Assembly: GCA_017860295.1 (NCBI GenBank)
Contig: JAFNAS010000005.1
Span: 62,001-126,000 of the forward strand
Length of the DNA: 64,000 nucleotides
Direction: 5' to 3'
Origin: Bacteroidota bacterium
GTDB lineage: Bacteria; Bacteroidota; Bacteroidia; Bacteroidales; Paludibacteraceae
A program made the translations under genes and the position numbers. How positions within the stretch are numbered: the stretch's first letter is position 1; each line of letters begins with the position of its first letter. Positions 54,206 through 63,455 of the stretch are shown in pieces. A model generated the notes under the pieces. It ran no database searches and was not told the DNA's origin. It saw only the letters and a list, made by a program, of their open reading frames with translations.

Positions 54206-55057
54206 ATGGAGGATATACAACAGGAATGGACAACCGTCATTAAGCCCAAAGGACATTTGCTCGACATCGACTTCAAAGAGATTTGGCGCTACCGCGATCT
54301 TTGGCGAATGTATGTCAAGCGCGACATCATCACATCCTACAAGCAAACCATTCTCGGGCCTCTCTGGTTTTTTATTCAACCGGCCATGACCACCATTATG
54401 TATATGGTTGTCTTCGGCGGCATTGCAGGCATTTCTACCGACGGTCTGCCCCAGCCCCTTTTCTATCTGGCGGGCATCTGCATGTGGAACTATTTTTCGG
54501 AGTGCCTCAACCGCACCTCATCCACCTTTACTACCAATGCTGATATTTTTGGGAAGGTTTATTTCCCCCGTTTGGTAGTACCTATGGCAACCGTCACCTC
54601 CAGCCTTATCCGGATGGCAATTCAACTGCTTTTATTCATCGTAGTATACGTTTTCTATCTTATAAAAGGAGTCCATGTGCATCCCAACCTCTATCTGTCA
54701 CTTTTCCCGTTGCTGATTGTGATGATGGCAGGCCTTTCGCTCGGCTTTGGTATTCTGATCTCTTCGCTCACAACCAAATACCGAGATTTGACGCTGCTCT
54801 TTAGCTTTATCGTTCAACTCTGGATGTATGCCACCCCGGTTATTTACCCGTTAAGTGTAATGTCAGCCAAGCGGCAATGGATCATGGGCCTTAACCCACT
54901 TACCTCCATTGTAGAAACATTCAAATACGGTGCGCTGGGAACCGGTACTTTTAGTTGGGGAATGCTTGCCTACAGTTTCGGCTTTATGCTTGTACTGCTG
55001 GTTATAGGTATCATCGTATTCAATAAGGTACAGAGAAGCTTTATGGATACGGTTTAA
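54206..55057 (+). CDS. polysaccharide ABC exporter permease (Wzm-like)
   Basis: A 283-residue inner-membrane protein with six helices of the ABC-2 type. The N-terminal amphipathic segment LWRMYVKRDIITSYKQTILG followed by PLWFFIQPAMTTIMYMVVFG is diagnostic for Wzm/TagG-type polysaccharide exporters. Together with the ATPase encoded 0.46 kb downstream it should move lipid-linked glycan to the periplasm. A GxxExxY gene separates the two subunit genes. Confidence 0.93.
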   Translation: MEDIQQEWTTVIKPKGHLLDIDFKEIWRYRDLWRMYVKRDIITSYKQTILGPLWFFIQPAMTTIMYMVVFGGIAGISTDGLPQPLFYLAGICMWNYFSECLNRTSSTFTTNADIFGKVYFPRLVVPMATVTSSLIRMAIQLLLFIVVYVFYLIKGVHVHPNLYLSLFPLLIVMMAGLSLGFGILISSLTTKYRDLTLLFSFIVQLWMYATPVIYPLSVMSAKRQWIMGLNPLTSIVETFKYGALGTGTFSWGMLAYSFGFMLVLLVIGIIVFNKVQRSFMDTV

Positions 55058-55071
55058 CTGCCAGAAATTAG

Positions 55072-55095
55072 ACGAATTAATGCTAATTACGCGAA
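55072..55095. repeat. left inverted-repeat arm flanking the GxxExxY gene
   Basis: ACGAATTAA (55072-55080) and CGCGAA (55090-55095) are the reverse complement of 55497-55505 and 55491-55496 at the right side; the left arm has nine extra bases between the two parts. Confidence 0.5.
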
Positions 55096-55101
55096 GAGCA
55101 C

Positions 55102-55479
55102 ATGACTGAAATAATCTACAAAGAGGAGAGTTATAAAATAATCGGAGCGTGTATGAAAGTGCATGCTGCATTGGGAGCCGGGTTTCTGGAATCTGTCTAC
55201 CAGGAAGCGCTTGAAAAACAATTTATCAAAGACCAAATACCTTATGCGCGTGAAAAAATTCTGAAAGTTCATTTCGACGGACAAGAACTACGAAAAACAT
55301 TCAAAGCCGATTTTGTTTGTTATGACCAAATTATAGTAGAATTAAAATCAGCATCGTTTATCCATATTGACAACATTGCCCAAACCAAGAACTATCTAAA
55401 AGCAACTCAATATAAATTAGGCTTGTTAGTAAACTTTGGCGAAAAATCTTTAACTTACAAACGCATTCTCAATTCGTAA
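55102..55479 (+). CDS. GxxExxY family protein
   Basis: A 125-residue protein with the name-giving motif G27-x-x-E30-x-x-Y33 in GAGFLESVYQEALEKQF, then the PD-(D/E)XK-like core FKADFVCYDQIIVELKSAS (Asp and ELK) and KNYLKATQYKLGLLVNFG. The fold is that of a small nuclease, and the family is widely scattered, with no settled role. Here it splits the wzm-wzt pair and is flanked by imperfect inverted repeats, as if inserted. Its base composition is lower in GC than wzm. Confidence 0.93.
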   Translation: MTEIIYKEESYKIIGACMKVHAALGAGFLESVYQEALEKQFIKDQIPYAREKILKVHFDGQELRKTFKADFVCYDQIIVELKSASFIHIDNIAQTKNYLKATQYKLGLLVNFGEKSLTYKRILNS

Positions 55480-55506
55480 GATTCGTATCATTCGCGTTAA
55501 TTCGTA
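55472..55506. repeat. right repeat cluster flanking the GxxExxY gene
   Basis: Three copies of ATTCGTA (55472-55478, 55481-55487, 55500-55506); 55491-55505 is the inverted partner of the left arm at 55072-55095, and ATTCGTATCATT (55481-55492) is nearly identical to 4842-4853 before rimO. Confidence 0.55.
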
Positions 55507-55517
55507 AAATTAGTATC

Positions 55518-56759
55518 ATGCCAACGGCAATCAAATTTGAAAATATATCCAAACAATACCGTCTCGGTCTTGTCTCTACCCGCACCCTTTCTCACGATCT
55601 GAACCGGTGGTGGCAGATGAATATATTGAGGAAGGAAGATCCTTACCTGAAGATTGGAGAAGTAAACGACCGCGCCCACAAAGGGAGCAGTGAATATGTT
55701 TGGGCGCTGAAAGATATCAATTTTGAAGTGGAACAGGGCGATGTGGTAGGCATTATCGGCAAGAATGGAGCCGGTAAGAGCACTCTTTTAAAAATTCTCT
55801 CGAAGGTAACTACACCTACCACCGGAACAATTAAAGCCAAAGGACGCATTGCCTCTTTACTGGAAGTCGGCACCGGCTTTCATCCCGAGATGACGGGAAA
55901 GGAAAATATCTATATGAACGGAGCCATTATGGGAATGACTCGTAATGACATCAACCGTAAGTTTGATGAAATTGTAGACTTTGCCGGAGTAGAGCGCTAC
56001 ATTGACACCCCCGTAAAACGCTACTCTTCAGGGATGACCGTACGCCTCGGTTTTGCAGTAGCCGCTTTTCTGGAACCAGAAATCTTAGTGGTAGATGAAG
56101 TATTGGCAGTGGGCGATGCCGAATTTCAGAAAAAGGCTATTGGTAAAATGCAGGATGTCTCTCGGGGAGATGGAAGAACGGTGTTATTTGTAAGCCATAA
56201 TATGGGGAGCATTGCCTCGTTGTGCAACAAAGGAGTTTTTTTTAACAAAGGAAGTATCGCTTATATTGGTGATATTAACGATACTATTTCATTATATATT
56301 TCAGAAGGGGCAAGGGAATCTGTAATTTTAGGAAAAAATCCTCACAATGATATATATCTACAAGAAATCCGCATCATTAACATGCAGGGTAAGACCACAA
56401 ACAATATTGCCTACAATGAAAAAGTCGGAATAAAATTTGAATTAGGAATCAATAAATTTATATCCAATGCAACATTAAGCTTCATCTTGTATGATGCAAA
56501 ACTTAATCCCATTACAACTTCTCATTACGCCTTAAGCTTCAAAAGTAAAACAATAACGGCTTATTTACCTGCCCAGTTTTTACTTGCAGGGAATTACTAT
56601 CTTAAGCCCGTACTTCATATTCCCAATGTCCGTTTTTTAGATATTTGTGATGATTATCTCTCTTTTAGGATAGAAGATAGCGGAAGCATCTATTCTATTT
56701 ATAATCGTTCTGAATTTGGCTTTGTAAATATAAATACATTATGGTCAGAAAATTCATAA
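55518..56759 (+). CDS. polysaccharide ABC exporter ATPase (Wzt-like) with carbohydrate-binding tail
   Basis: A 413-residue protein. Residues 1-250 are the ATPase: Walker A GKNGAGKST at 81-89, signature YSSGMTVRLGFA near 173-184, Walker B ILVVDEVLAVGDAEFQ and H-loop FVSHN. Residues about 265-413 form a beta-sandwich like the Wzt C-terminal domain, which in known systems recognises the capped end of the glycan. The first part resembles the core genes in composition, while from about 56230 onward the gene becomes AT-rich like the glycosyltransferases. It overlaps the acetyltransferase gene by 19 bases. Confidence 0.93.
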   Translation: MPTAIKFENISKQYRLGLVSTRTLSHDLNRWWQMNILRKEDPYLKIGEVNDRAHKGSSEYVWALKDINFEVEQGDVVGIIGKNGAGKSTLLKILSKVTTPTTGTIKAKGRIASLLEVGTGFHPEMTGKENIYMNGAIMGMTRNDINRKFDEIVDFAGVERYIDTPVKRYSSGMTVRLGFAVAAFLEPEILVVDEVLAVGDAEFQKKAIGKMQDVSRGDGRTVLFVSHNMGSIASLCNKGVFFNKGSIAYIGDINDTISLYISEGARESVILGKNPHNDIYLQEIRIINMQGKTTNNIAYNEKVGIKFELGINKFISNATLSFILYDAKLNPITTSHYALSFKSKTITAYLPAQFLLAGNYYLKPVLHIPNVRFLDICDDYLSFRIEDSGSIYSIYNRSEFGFVNINTLWSENS

Positions 56760-57409
56760 AAAAATGTGGTTATAAGCTTTTAAAATTTATTATCCCAGAA
56801 ATAAAGATTCTACGTCAAAATCTGAATTGGGATTTTATCAGTTATTCCCTATCTGAGAATAAAATTGGCAAAACTGTAAACATAGGTATACCTGCTCATA
56901 TAAGTAATGCTTCTATTGGAGATTATTCTTACATCGCAATAAATTCATGGATTTCACTGACTGAGATTGGAAAATTTTGTTCTATTGGGCCCAATTTTCT
57001 GTGTGGTTGGGGCATACACCCAACAAATGGAATTAGTACATCTCCAATGTTTTATTCTACTTTGAAGCAAAACGGCATGACTCTCTCTGCTGAGAATAAA
57101 ATAGAAGAAAGAAAAACGATTAAAATAGGCAATGACGTTTTTATTGGTGCTAATGTCACTGTATTAGATGGAATAACTATTGGTGATGGTGCTGTGATTG
57201 GTGCAGGTTCTGTTGTGTCAAAAGATATTCCTCCTTATGCTATTGCTGTAGGTTCGCCAATCAGAATAATACGCTATCGTTTCAATCAAAACCAAATTGA
57301 AAATTTATCAAAAATAAAATGGTGGAATTTCGATATTAATCAATTGAAAGAAGTTGAAAATGACTTTTTTCAAGTTGAAGATTTCATTCGCAAATACAAA
57401 ATCGATTGA
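56741..57409 (+). CDS. CatB/LbH-type O-acetyltransferase
   Basis: A 222-residue left-handed beta-helix acetyltransferase. Hexapeptide repeats are visible from residue about 45 (IGIPAHISNASIGDYSYIAI) and again in IGNDVFIGANVTVLDGITIG and GDGAVIGAGSVVSKDIPPYA, ending with AVGSPIRIIRYRF. CatB-like members in polysaccharide loci acetylate sugar residues using acetyl-CoA. The catalytic histidine is likely in GWGIHPTNGIS. It overlaps wzt by 19 bases and therefore belongs to the same transcript. Confidence 0.9.
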   Translation: MVRKFIKKCGYKLLKFIIPEIKILRQNLNWDFISYSLSENKIGKTVNIGIPAHISNASIGDYSYIAINSWISLTEIGKFCSIGPNFLCGWGIHPTNGISTSPMFYSTLKQNGMTLSAENKIEERKTIKIGNDVFIGANVTVLDGITIGDGAVIGAGSVVSKDIPPYAIAVGSPIRIIRYRFNQNQIENLSKIKWWNFDINQLKEVENDFFQVEDFIRKYKID

Positions 57410-57521
57410 ACTAACATATAACTTCAGCTTCAAACAAGGACATATAACAACTGTAATTATTTAATATTCGAAAAATAACACAACACAAAAATCAAATTAT
57501 CACCCATAATATGCATTAGCT

Positions 57522-58361
57522 ATGATTCTAGTCTCTCTACATTGTCAAATGGGCAATCAGATGTTCCAGTATGCTTTTGCTCGTGTTGCGGCCAAAGAGT
57601 TAAATACAGGGTTTCTTCCATTTGTAAGTAATTCTTATTATCCATTCAAACTAAACTATTTTGAATTGGATATTGTTACCCGATTGATCTATTCTCAGAG
57701 AAGAATTGCCAAACAATTCAAACGGATATGCCGAAGATTAAGAAAATATGTATTCAAAGAAACAATCACCGATAATGATTGGCAAGTAGGCATCAAACTG
57801 AAAAATAATACTTATTATGATGGATTTTTTCAGTCTGATGTTTATTTTGATCAACAGGAAAATCTAATCAAGAAAGCATTCACTGTAAAAAAAAAATACA
57901 CGAAAGAATTTGAAATTATATATACAAAACTGATTCAAAATCGCAAAATAATAGTGGTGCATGTCCGAAGAAGCGATTATGATATTGTAGAATTTGATGG
58001 TTTGGGAGGCCCTGGGATTGCATTACCGATGATATATTATAAAAAAGCTTTATCAATGATCACAGATATCAGTCAGTATCAAGTGCTCTTTGTTGGTGAT
58101 GATATCAATTATATCAAATCACATTTTGATCAAAAACCCAATTATCATTTTGAGACTAATTCTCCAATTATAGATTTTCAATTAATTCAACATGCAGACA
58201 TAGCGATTATAGCCAACAGTACTTTTGCATGGTGGGCGGCGTATCTTAATCAAAAAGAAAATAGCCGGATTATTGCCCCCGAATATTGGTTGGGGCACAA
58301 AGTAAAAAAACTATTTCCGGCAGGAATTAAAACAGATAAATTTGAATGGATTGAATTCTAA
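57522..58361 (+). CDS. GT11-type alpha-1,2-fucosyltransferase-like protein
   Basis: A 279-residue glycosyltransferase. The start CQMGNQMFQYAFARVAA and the motif HVRRSDY at residues 147-153 (the HxRRxD peptide of alpha-1,2 and alpha-1,6 fucosyltransferases) define family GT11; NSTFAWWAAYLN near residue 227 is the third conserved block. The donor would be GDP-fucose and the acceptor usually galactose; neither is proven here. The 112-base gap before it shows no clear promoter. Confidence 0.92.
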   Translation: MILVSLHCQMGNQMFQYAFARVAAKELNTGFLPFVSNSYYPFKLNYFELDIVTRLIYSQRRIAKQFKRICRRLRKYVFKETITDNDWQVGIKLKNNTYYDGFFQSDVYFDQQENLIKKAFTVKKKYTKEFEIIYTKLIQNRKIIVVHVRRSDYDIVEFDGLGGPGIALPMIYYKKALSMITDISQYQVLFVGDDINYIKSHFDQKPNYHFETNSPIIDFQLIQHADIAIIANSTFAWWAAYLNQKENSRIIAPEYWLGHKVKKLFPAGIKTDKFEWIEF

Positions 58362-58365
58362 ATAG

Positions 58366-59226
58366 ATGCTAAAAAAGATTCTATTACAATATAATTTTCG
58401 ATTTCGAAAAACAAATCGACTGAAAGTATTACTTTCGCTTTTATTTTTCTTTTTCCAGGAAAAGGCATGGAGGATAAAAAAAAATAGATCCGGAATTAAG
58501 AAACCTGTCATTCATCTTTATACAGTATGTTGGAATGAGTCTAAAATAATTCCTCTTATAATTGATTATTACAATCAATTCATAGATCATTTTTATATTT
58601 ATGATAACTATTCCAATGATGGATCAGATGCACTTTTATCCTCCTATTCAAATGTCTCTATACATAAATTTGATACCAAAGGAACATTCAATGACATAAT
58701 TCATCAGCAAATCAAAAATAGCGTTTGGAAGCAATCAAGGGGGAAAGCTGACTGGGTGATTGTTATTGATTTAGATGAATTGCTATATCATCCTAATCTA
58801 CTCCTTATACTAAATTCTCAAGCGAATAAAACTACCATCTACAAACCTATGGGATATGATATGGTTTCATCTGAATTTCCATGTTTATCACTGCCGATAA
58901 CCGAAAGTATAAAAACCGGAGTACGGACATTCGGTTTTGATAAATGTGTACTATTTAACCCATATAAAATAGTAAATATAAACTATATAGCCGGAGCTCA
59001 TGAATGCAATCCAGAAGGTATTATCATTTATGACGAGCATACTCTTAAATTACTTCACTATAAATATTTGGGATTAAATTATGTATTGGAAAGAATCAAT
59101 ACATATAGAACCCGTATTTCTAAGGAAAATATCCAAAATGAATATGGGTTGCAATACTTGGATGAAGAAAAAATTACAAGAGAAAAATTTCATCGATTAC
59201 AACAACAGGCTAATACGGTAATATGA
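58366..59226 (+). CDS. family 2-like glycosyltransferase (Glyco_tranf_2_4 type)
   Basis: A 286-residue GT-A protein of the group with an N-terminal KPVIHLYTVCWNES and IDHFYIYDNYSNDGS (residues about 45-85) and a metal-binding VIDLDELLY near 131-139. The later part contains AGAHECNPEG. The group has known members in O-antigen and capsule loci; the sugar is unknown. It starts four bases after the fucosyltransferase stop. Many AAA/AAT codons match the low-GC character of this locus. Confidence 0.85.
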   Translation: MLKKILLQYNFRFRKTNRLKVLLSLLFFFFQEKAWRIKKNRSGIKKPVIHLYTVCWNESKIIPLIIDYYNQFIDHFYIYDNYSNDGSDALLSSYSNVSIHKFDTKGTFNDIIHQQIKNSVWKQSRGKADWVIVIDLDELLYHPNLLLILNSQANKTTIYKPMGYDMVSSEFPCLSLPITESIKTGVRTFGFDKCVLFNPYKIVNINYIAGAHECNPEGIIIYDEHTLKLLHYKYLGLNYVLERINTYRTRISKENIQNEYGLQYLDEEKITREKFHRLQQQANTVI

Positions 59227-59369
59227 ACAAATTATTTCTTGACATAGAATTATCACGAGTGAACATATATCGATATTCACTATGTATGGTTATTTTCTAA
59301 GAGCTTGGGTCAAATTCAAATAATTCGCAACATCAAGTAATTGACAATATTATAAGCATCTATCCAATC

Positions 59370-60593
59370 ATGACTATAGCTTTTTTAATTAGCAACACCT
59401 CCTTAAGTGGGGGACTAAATGTTATTTTCGAACATGCAACCAGAATTAGTTTTAGAGGAAATGCGACTGTATATATGATTATGGATCATGAGGTCAACAA
59501 TGCAGATTTATTTTGGTATCCTGAGGCTAAAAGATTAACTTGGATTTCTTATAATAAAGCTCAAGACATGTTATTTGATGCTGTTATCTCTACATGGTGG
59601 TATACTTGCTTCCTAGCTTATCAAATTAAAGCAAAATCATATTTTTATTTTAATCAATCAGTTGAATCCAAATTCTACCCCAAAGAGGATCTCATCCACA
59701 TAACCCATTCAAATTCAGCATATTTATTAGGCTTTCAAATAATTACAGAAGCCACTTGGATAAAAAAGCATATTTCTAAAAATTATGGAATAAACTCAGA
59801 CCTCGTACTAAATGGAATTCGCAAAGATATTTATTATGAAAGTGGTTCTGTAATATCAAAAAGAGAAGAGGGTCACCTTCGAGTTTTAGTTGAAGGTCCT
59901 CTAAACATTCCTTATAAAAATACAGAAAAAGCCATTGAACTATGCTTAAAATCAAATGCCGATGAAGTTTGGTTAATGACGAGTTCAAAAATTGATTCAT
60001 ATAATGGAGTTCACAAAGTCTTTTCTGAAGTTCCTATTAGGGACACAGCTAATATCTATCGATCTTGCGATTTATTAGTCAAATTAAGTTATGTTGAAGG
60101 CATGTTTGGTCCTCCTCTTGAGATGTTCCATTGTGGAGGAACTGTAATTGTATACAATGTAACTGGTCATGATGAATACATTATTAATAATTACAATGGA
60201 TATGTTATTAAAATGGATAATGAGGCTGAAGTTATTCAGCGCATCAATAAGTTAAAAGAGCAGACAAAAGAGCTCAAAAGACTAAAAAACAACGCATTAA
60301 GAACAGCCTCCACATGGAAAGATTGGGAATCAGCGTCATTAATATTTGAGAATATTATCTTAGCAGAGAGAAAAGATGCTCTCTCATTTGAACAATTGAA
60401 ATATAAAACAGAATTATTTAATGATTGGTATAAGTTATCTACAACACAAAACATATATAACCTTCATCTTCAAGAATTAGAAATCATGCAATCTCGTTTT
60501 AATTCAATTAAAAATTCAAAGGCTTATAAGCTTGGAAAGTTACTCTTGCATCCAATTGCATTTCTAAAAAGATCTTTTTTAAACAAAACCTAA
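59370..60593 (+). CDS. family 4-like glycosyltransferase
   Basis: A 407-residue GT-B protein. The N-terminal half begins AFLISNTSLSGGLNVIFEHA; the donor-binding C-terminal half has EGMFGPPLEMFHCGGTVIVY (E-x7-E pattern of GT4 retaining enzymes) and NVTGHDEYI. The last residues carry NSKAYKLGKLLLHPIAFLKR, nearly repeated in the next gene, which looks like an amphipathic membrane-binding tail. A 143-base AT-rich gap precedes it. Confidence 0.88.
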   Translation: MTIAFLISNTSLSGGLNVIFEHATRISFRGNATVYMIMDHEVNNADLFWYPEAKRLTWISYNKAQDMLFDAVISTWWYTCFLAYQIKAKSYFYFNQSVESKFYPKEDLIHITHSNSAYLLGFQIITEATWIKKHISKNYGINSDLVLNGIRKDIYYESGSVISKREEGHLRVLVEGPLNIPYKNTEKAIELCLKSNADEVWLMTSSKIDSYNGVHKVFSEVPIRDTANIYRSCDLLVKLSYVEGMFGPPLEMFHCGGTVIVYNVTGHDEYIINNYNGYVIKMDNEAEVIQRINKLKEQTKELKRLKNNALRTASTWKDWESASLIFENIILAERKDALSFEQLKYKTELFNDWYKLSTTQNIYNLHLQELEIMQSRFNSIKNSKAYKLGKLLLHPIAFLKRSFLNKT

Positions 60594-60594
60594 T

Positions 60595-61476
60595 ATGATC
60601 TCTATTATAATTTGTTCCCGCAATGCTTATATACCTAAGAAGTTACACGACTGCATAAAAGAAACTATTGGGGTTGAACACGAATTAATTATAATTGACA
60701 ATTCCAAAAATAGTCATTCTATCTTTTCGGCCTACAACGAAGGAGTAAGACGGGCTAAATACCCTTATTTATGCTTTATGCATGATGATATCCTATATCA
60801 CACCCTGGGCTGGGGTAAAAAAGTAATAGATCATTTTCAGCAAGCAAAAACAGGCATAATCGGGGTTTTAGGTTCTCATTTTTTACCGAAGACTGTCTCA
60901 TATTGGACATATACCAATGTATACAGCGGCATTTATATTCAGGATAAGAAAATTGGGAAAGAGATTCAAAGAGAATTGGTCCAACATAATGAGTATTTAC
61001 AGAATGATTGTTCAATTAATGCCGTCGTAATTGATGGGTTATGGTTTTGTATTCCCAAACACCTTTTCGAACACATCCGATTTGACGATAAGCTTTTTAA
61101 TGGTTTCCATGGATACGACATGGACATCTCGATGCAAGTGAGAGAGAATAACTATGAAGTAAGAATCGTATCGAATATCTTAATAGAACATTGCAATATC
61201 AACGGTATAAATTCATATGACCAACTCCTAAACAGCATGATTCTGTTCAATCAAAAATGGAAAGAAAAACTTCCTCAAATAGCCGGAGTTTCTATGACCG
61301 AAAAAGAATGGCAAATTAGAGAGTCTTATTTGAAAAGCTATTTTGAACTGATTATTGAATACAATAAATCACTAATGGAAATTTCTCATCTAAGTCACTC
61401 AAAAGCTTATAAAATTGGAAAAATTATTTTACACCCTTTATCCTATTTACGGCATACACATCGTAAATTGACATAA
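60595..61476 (+). CDS. StrF-like family 2 glycosyltransferase, copy 1
   Basis: A 293-residue GT-A protein beginning ISIIICSRNAYIPKKLHDCI, with ELIIIDNSKNSHSIFSAYNE and CFMHDDILY (metal-binding acidic pair). YDMDISMQV near residue 176-184 fits the acceptor-side block of the Glyco_tranf_2_5/StrF family. It ends with the tail HSKAYKIGKIILHPLSYLRH shared with the preceding gene. It is a close paralogue of the gene at 61621. The gap to the upstream gene is a single base (TAAT ATG). Confidence 0.88.
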   Translation: MISIIICSRNAYIPKKLHDCIKETIGVEHELIIIDNSKNSHSIFSAYNEGVRRAKYPYLCFMHDDILYHTLGWGKKVIDHFQQAKTGIIGVLGSHFLPKTVSYWTYTNVYSGIYIQDKKIGKEIQRELVQHNEYLQNDCSINAVVIDGLWFCIPKHLFEHIRFDDKLFNGFHGYDMDISMQVRENNYEVRIVSNILIEHCNINGINSYDQLLNSMILFNQKWKEKLPQIAGVSMTEKEWQIRESYLKSYFELIIEYNKSLMEISHLSHSKAYKIGKIILHPLSYLRHTHRKLT

Positions 61477-61620
61477 TCAGCGTTTCAATAACTCAAATAG
61501 GCGAAATGGATTAACTCAGCAAACCAAACCAACTACCATAATGCTATATATCAAATATTTACAACGACGCGCAATAATAACAAATAGCATTTACATATAC
61601 GATATCCCATTACCAACAAA

Positions 61621-62442
61621 ATGTTATCATTAATTATCTGTTCACGGAATCAAGAACTTTCGACTCAACTGAAAGAGAATATTCATACTACGATCGGTTG
61701 TGAATATGAACTGGTAATGATCGATAATTCACGCAATACTTATTCGATCTTTGAAGCTTATAACGAAGGCGTAAAACGAGCAAAATACCCTTATCTCTGT
61801 TTTATGCATGAGGATGTGCGGTTTCACACTCAAGACTGGGGAAATAATTTGATTAAGCACTTCCAATCTGATAATTCAGTCGGACTCATAGGAGTTGTCG
61901 GCACACATTTTATACCCAAAACTTTATCGTATTGGTGTGATACCACTTTACTGTCTGGAAGGCTTATTCAAGGACAGACTATCAATAACCGATACACTCA
62001 CACATTGGTTGAGCATACTCAATATACCCTTGAGAAAAATTTTATAGAAGCTGCCGCTATAGATGGATTCTGGTTTTCAATCAAGAGAAATTTATTTAAT
62101 GAGATTGCGTTTGACGAAAAACTCCATGAAGGATTTCATTTTTATGATATGGATATTTCTATGCAGGTCATTTCAAATAATTATAAAATTATTATTGTAA
62201 TGGATATTCTTATTGAACATTTTTCATATGGAAACGGAGGAACCGGATTTAAATCTGCTCAAAAACGATTTTTCAAAAAATGGGAACGAGAACTTCCTGT
62301 TATCAAAGGCATCAATCTCTCCAACCAAGAAGCTCGAACCATAACCGATAGAATAGTTCGACGCAAACGGAACCAAAACACTGTCTATAAGTTTTTTAAG
62401 AGAATTTACCTAACCCTAAACCAAACAGCTAAAAATGAATAA
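61621..62442 (+). CDS. StrF-like family 2 glycosyltransferase, copy 2
   Basis: A 273-residue paralogue of the previous gene: SLIICSRNQELSTQLKENI, RAKYPYLCFMHEDV and YDMDISMQV are in the same order and spacing. The tail SKAYKxGK found in copy 1 is lost or replaced by YKFFKRIYL. Tandem duplication followed by divergence is the simplest history. The sugar may differ between the two. A 144-base gap precedes it; it overlaps the next gene by eight bases. Confidence 0.88.
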   Translation: MLSLIICSRNQELSTQLKENIHTTIGCEYELVMIDNSRNTYSIFEAYNEGVKRAKYPYLCFMHEDVRFHTQDWGNNLIKHFQSDNSVGLIGVVGTHFIPKTLSYWCDTTLLSGRLIQGQTINNRYTHTLVEHTQYTLEKNFIEAAAIDGFWFSIKRNLFNEIAFDEKLHEGFHFYDMDISMQVISNNYKIIIVMDILIEHFSYGNGGTGFKSAQKRFFKKWERELPVIKGINLSNQEARTITDRIVRRKRNQNTVYKFFKRIYLTLNQTAKNE

Positions 62443-63454
62443 TCAAATATTTAAAGTTTCAATTGTTATGGCTACGTATAATGGTAGTATATATATAAAA
62501 GAACAATTGGAATCAATCGTCAATCAAACTTATCCTATTTTTGAGATTATCATTCAGGATGATTGTTCGACGGATTCTACCTGGGAAATTCTGCAGGAAT
62601 ACGAAAAAAGATATTCCATGATCCGTTTAGACAGAAATAGCCAAAATCTGAAAGCTCATGATACTTTTAAAATTGCAATTAAAAAAGCAAAAGGCGATTA
62701 TATTGCCCCTTCTGACCAGGACGATATATGGGAACCGAATAAGATTGAAACATTTATAAATGCAATTGACAATAAATTAATGGTATATTCCCAATCACAG
62801 ATTTTATATCCGGACAATGATCGGCAAGATTCTTTTGAATTATATAATCCGTACATTACATTTGAAAAGTTGGTTTTTGACAACCCTTTTCTTGGACATG
62901 CCTTGATGTTTCATAAATCATTGCTCCCTTTATTTCTTAAAAACCACAACCGGTATATTTCTTTTGATCATATGATCGCATTATATTGTGTTTGCAAAAA
63001 GTCATATAAAATTACCAATAAAAAATTGCAAATATGGAGAAGACATGATAATGTTTGCACGCAATCTGTGAAGTATAGCGAAAACAATAGCGTATACTCA
63101 CCACTTTCCAGCTATCACAAATTCTTTCATGCAATGAGAATGCTCCTACAAGGGAAGAAATCGCCGGCTATTGCAAAAGCATACGAAGCCAGGACTGAAT
63201 TTTTGGCAACTATCCTACAAGATAAAGAGACCAACTATACACATTCCTCCGTATTGACAAAACTTACACATTCAATCTCCCGCCAAACCTTTCTTAGTTA
63301 TTGTTACGCAGGCATTCTATGCATGATATTAAGAAAGAATTTGACGGAACCTTTGTCTGATAGAAATTTAAAGAATTTATTAGCCAGTTATTTTTTTGTA
63401 TTTCGATACCCTTTTATATACTGGTATGATGTACATGCTTTAGACTGCTTATAA
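62435..63454 (+). CDS. family 2 glycosyltransferase
   Basis: A 339-residue GT2 enzyme: VSIVMATYNGSIYIKEQLES at residues about 8-27, IIIQDDCSTDSTWEIL near 38-53 and the metal-binding SDQDDIWEPNK near 92-102. The SDQDD form is typical of rhamnosyl- or galactosyltransferases of O-antigen loci. The C-terminal half includes HMIALYCVCKKSYKI and hydrophobic segments (SYCYAGILCMIL) that may bind the membrane. Confidence 0.9.
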   Translation: MNNQIFKVSIVMATYNGSIYIKEQLESIVNQTYPIFEIIIQDDCSTDSTWEILQEYEKRYSMIRLDRNSQNLKAHDTFKIAIKKAKGDYIAPSDQDDIWEPNKIETFINAIDNKLMVYSQSQILYPDNDRQDSFELYNPYITFEKLVFDNPFLGHALMFHKSLLPLFLKNHNRYISFDHMIALYCVCKKSYKITNKKLQIWRRHDNVCTQSVKYSENNSVYSPLSSYHKFFHAMRMLLQGKKSPAIAKAYEARTEFLATILQDKETNYTHSSVLTKLTHSISRQTFLSYCYAGILCMILRKNLTEPLSDRNLKNLLASYFFVFRYPFIYWYDVHALDCL

Positions 63455-63455
63455 T

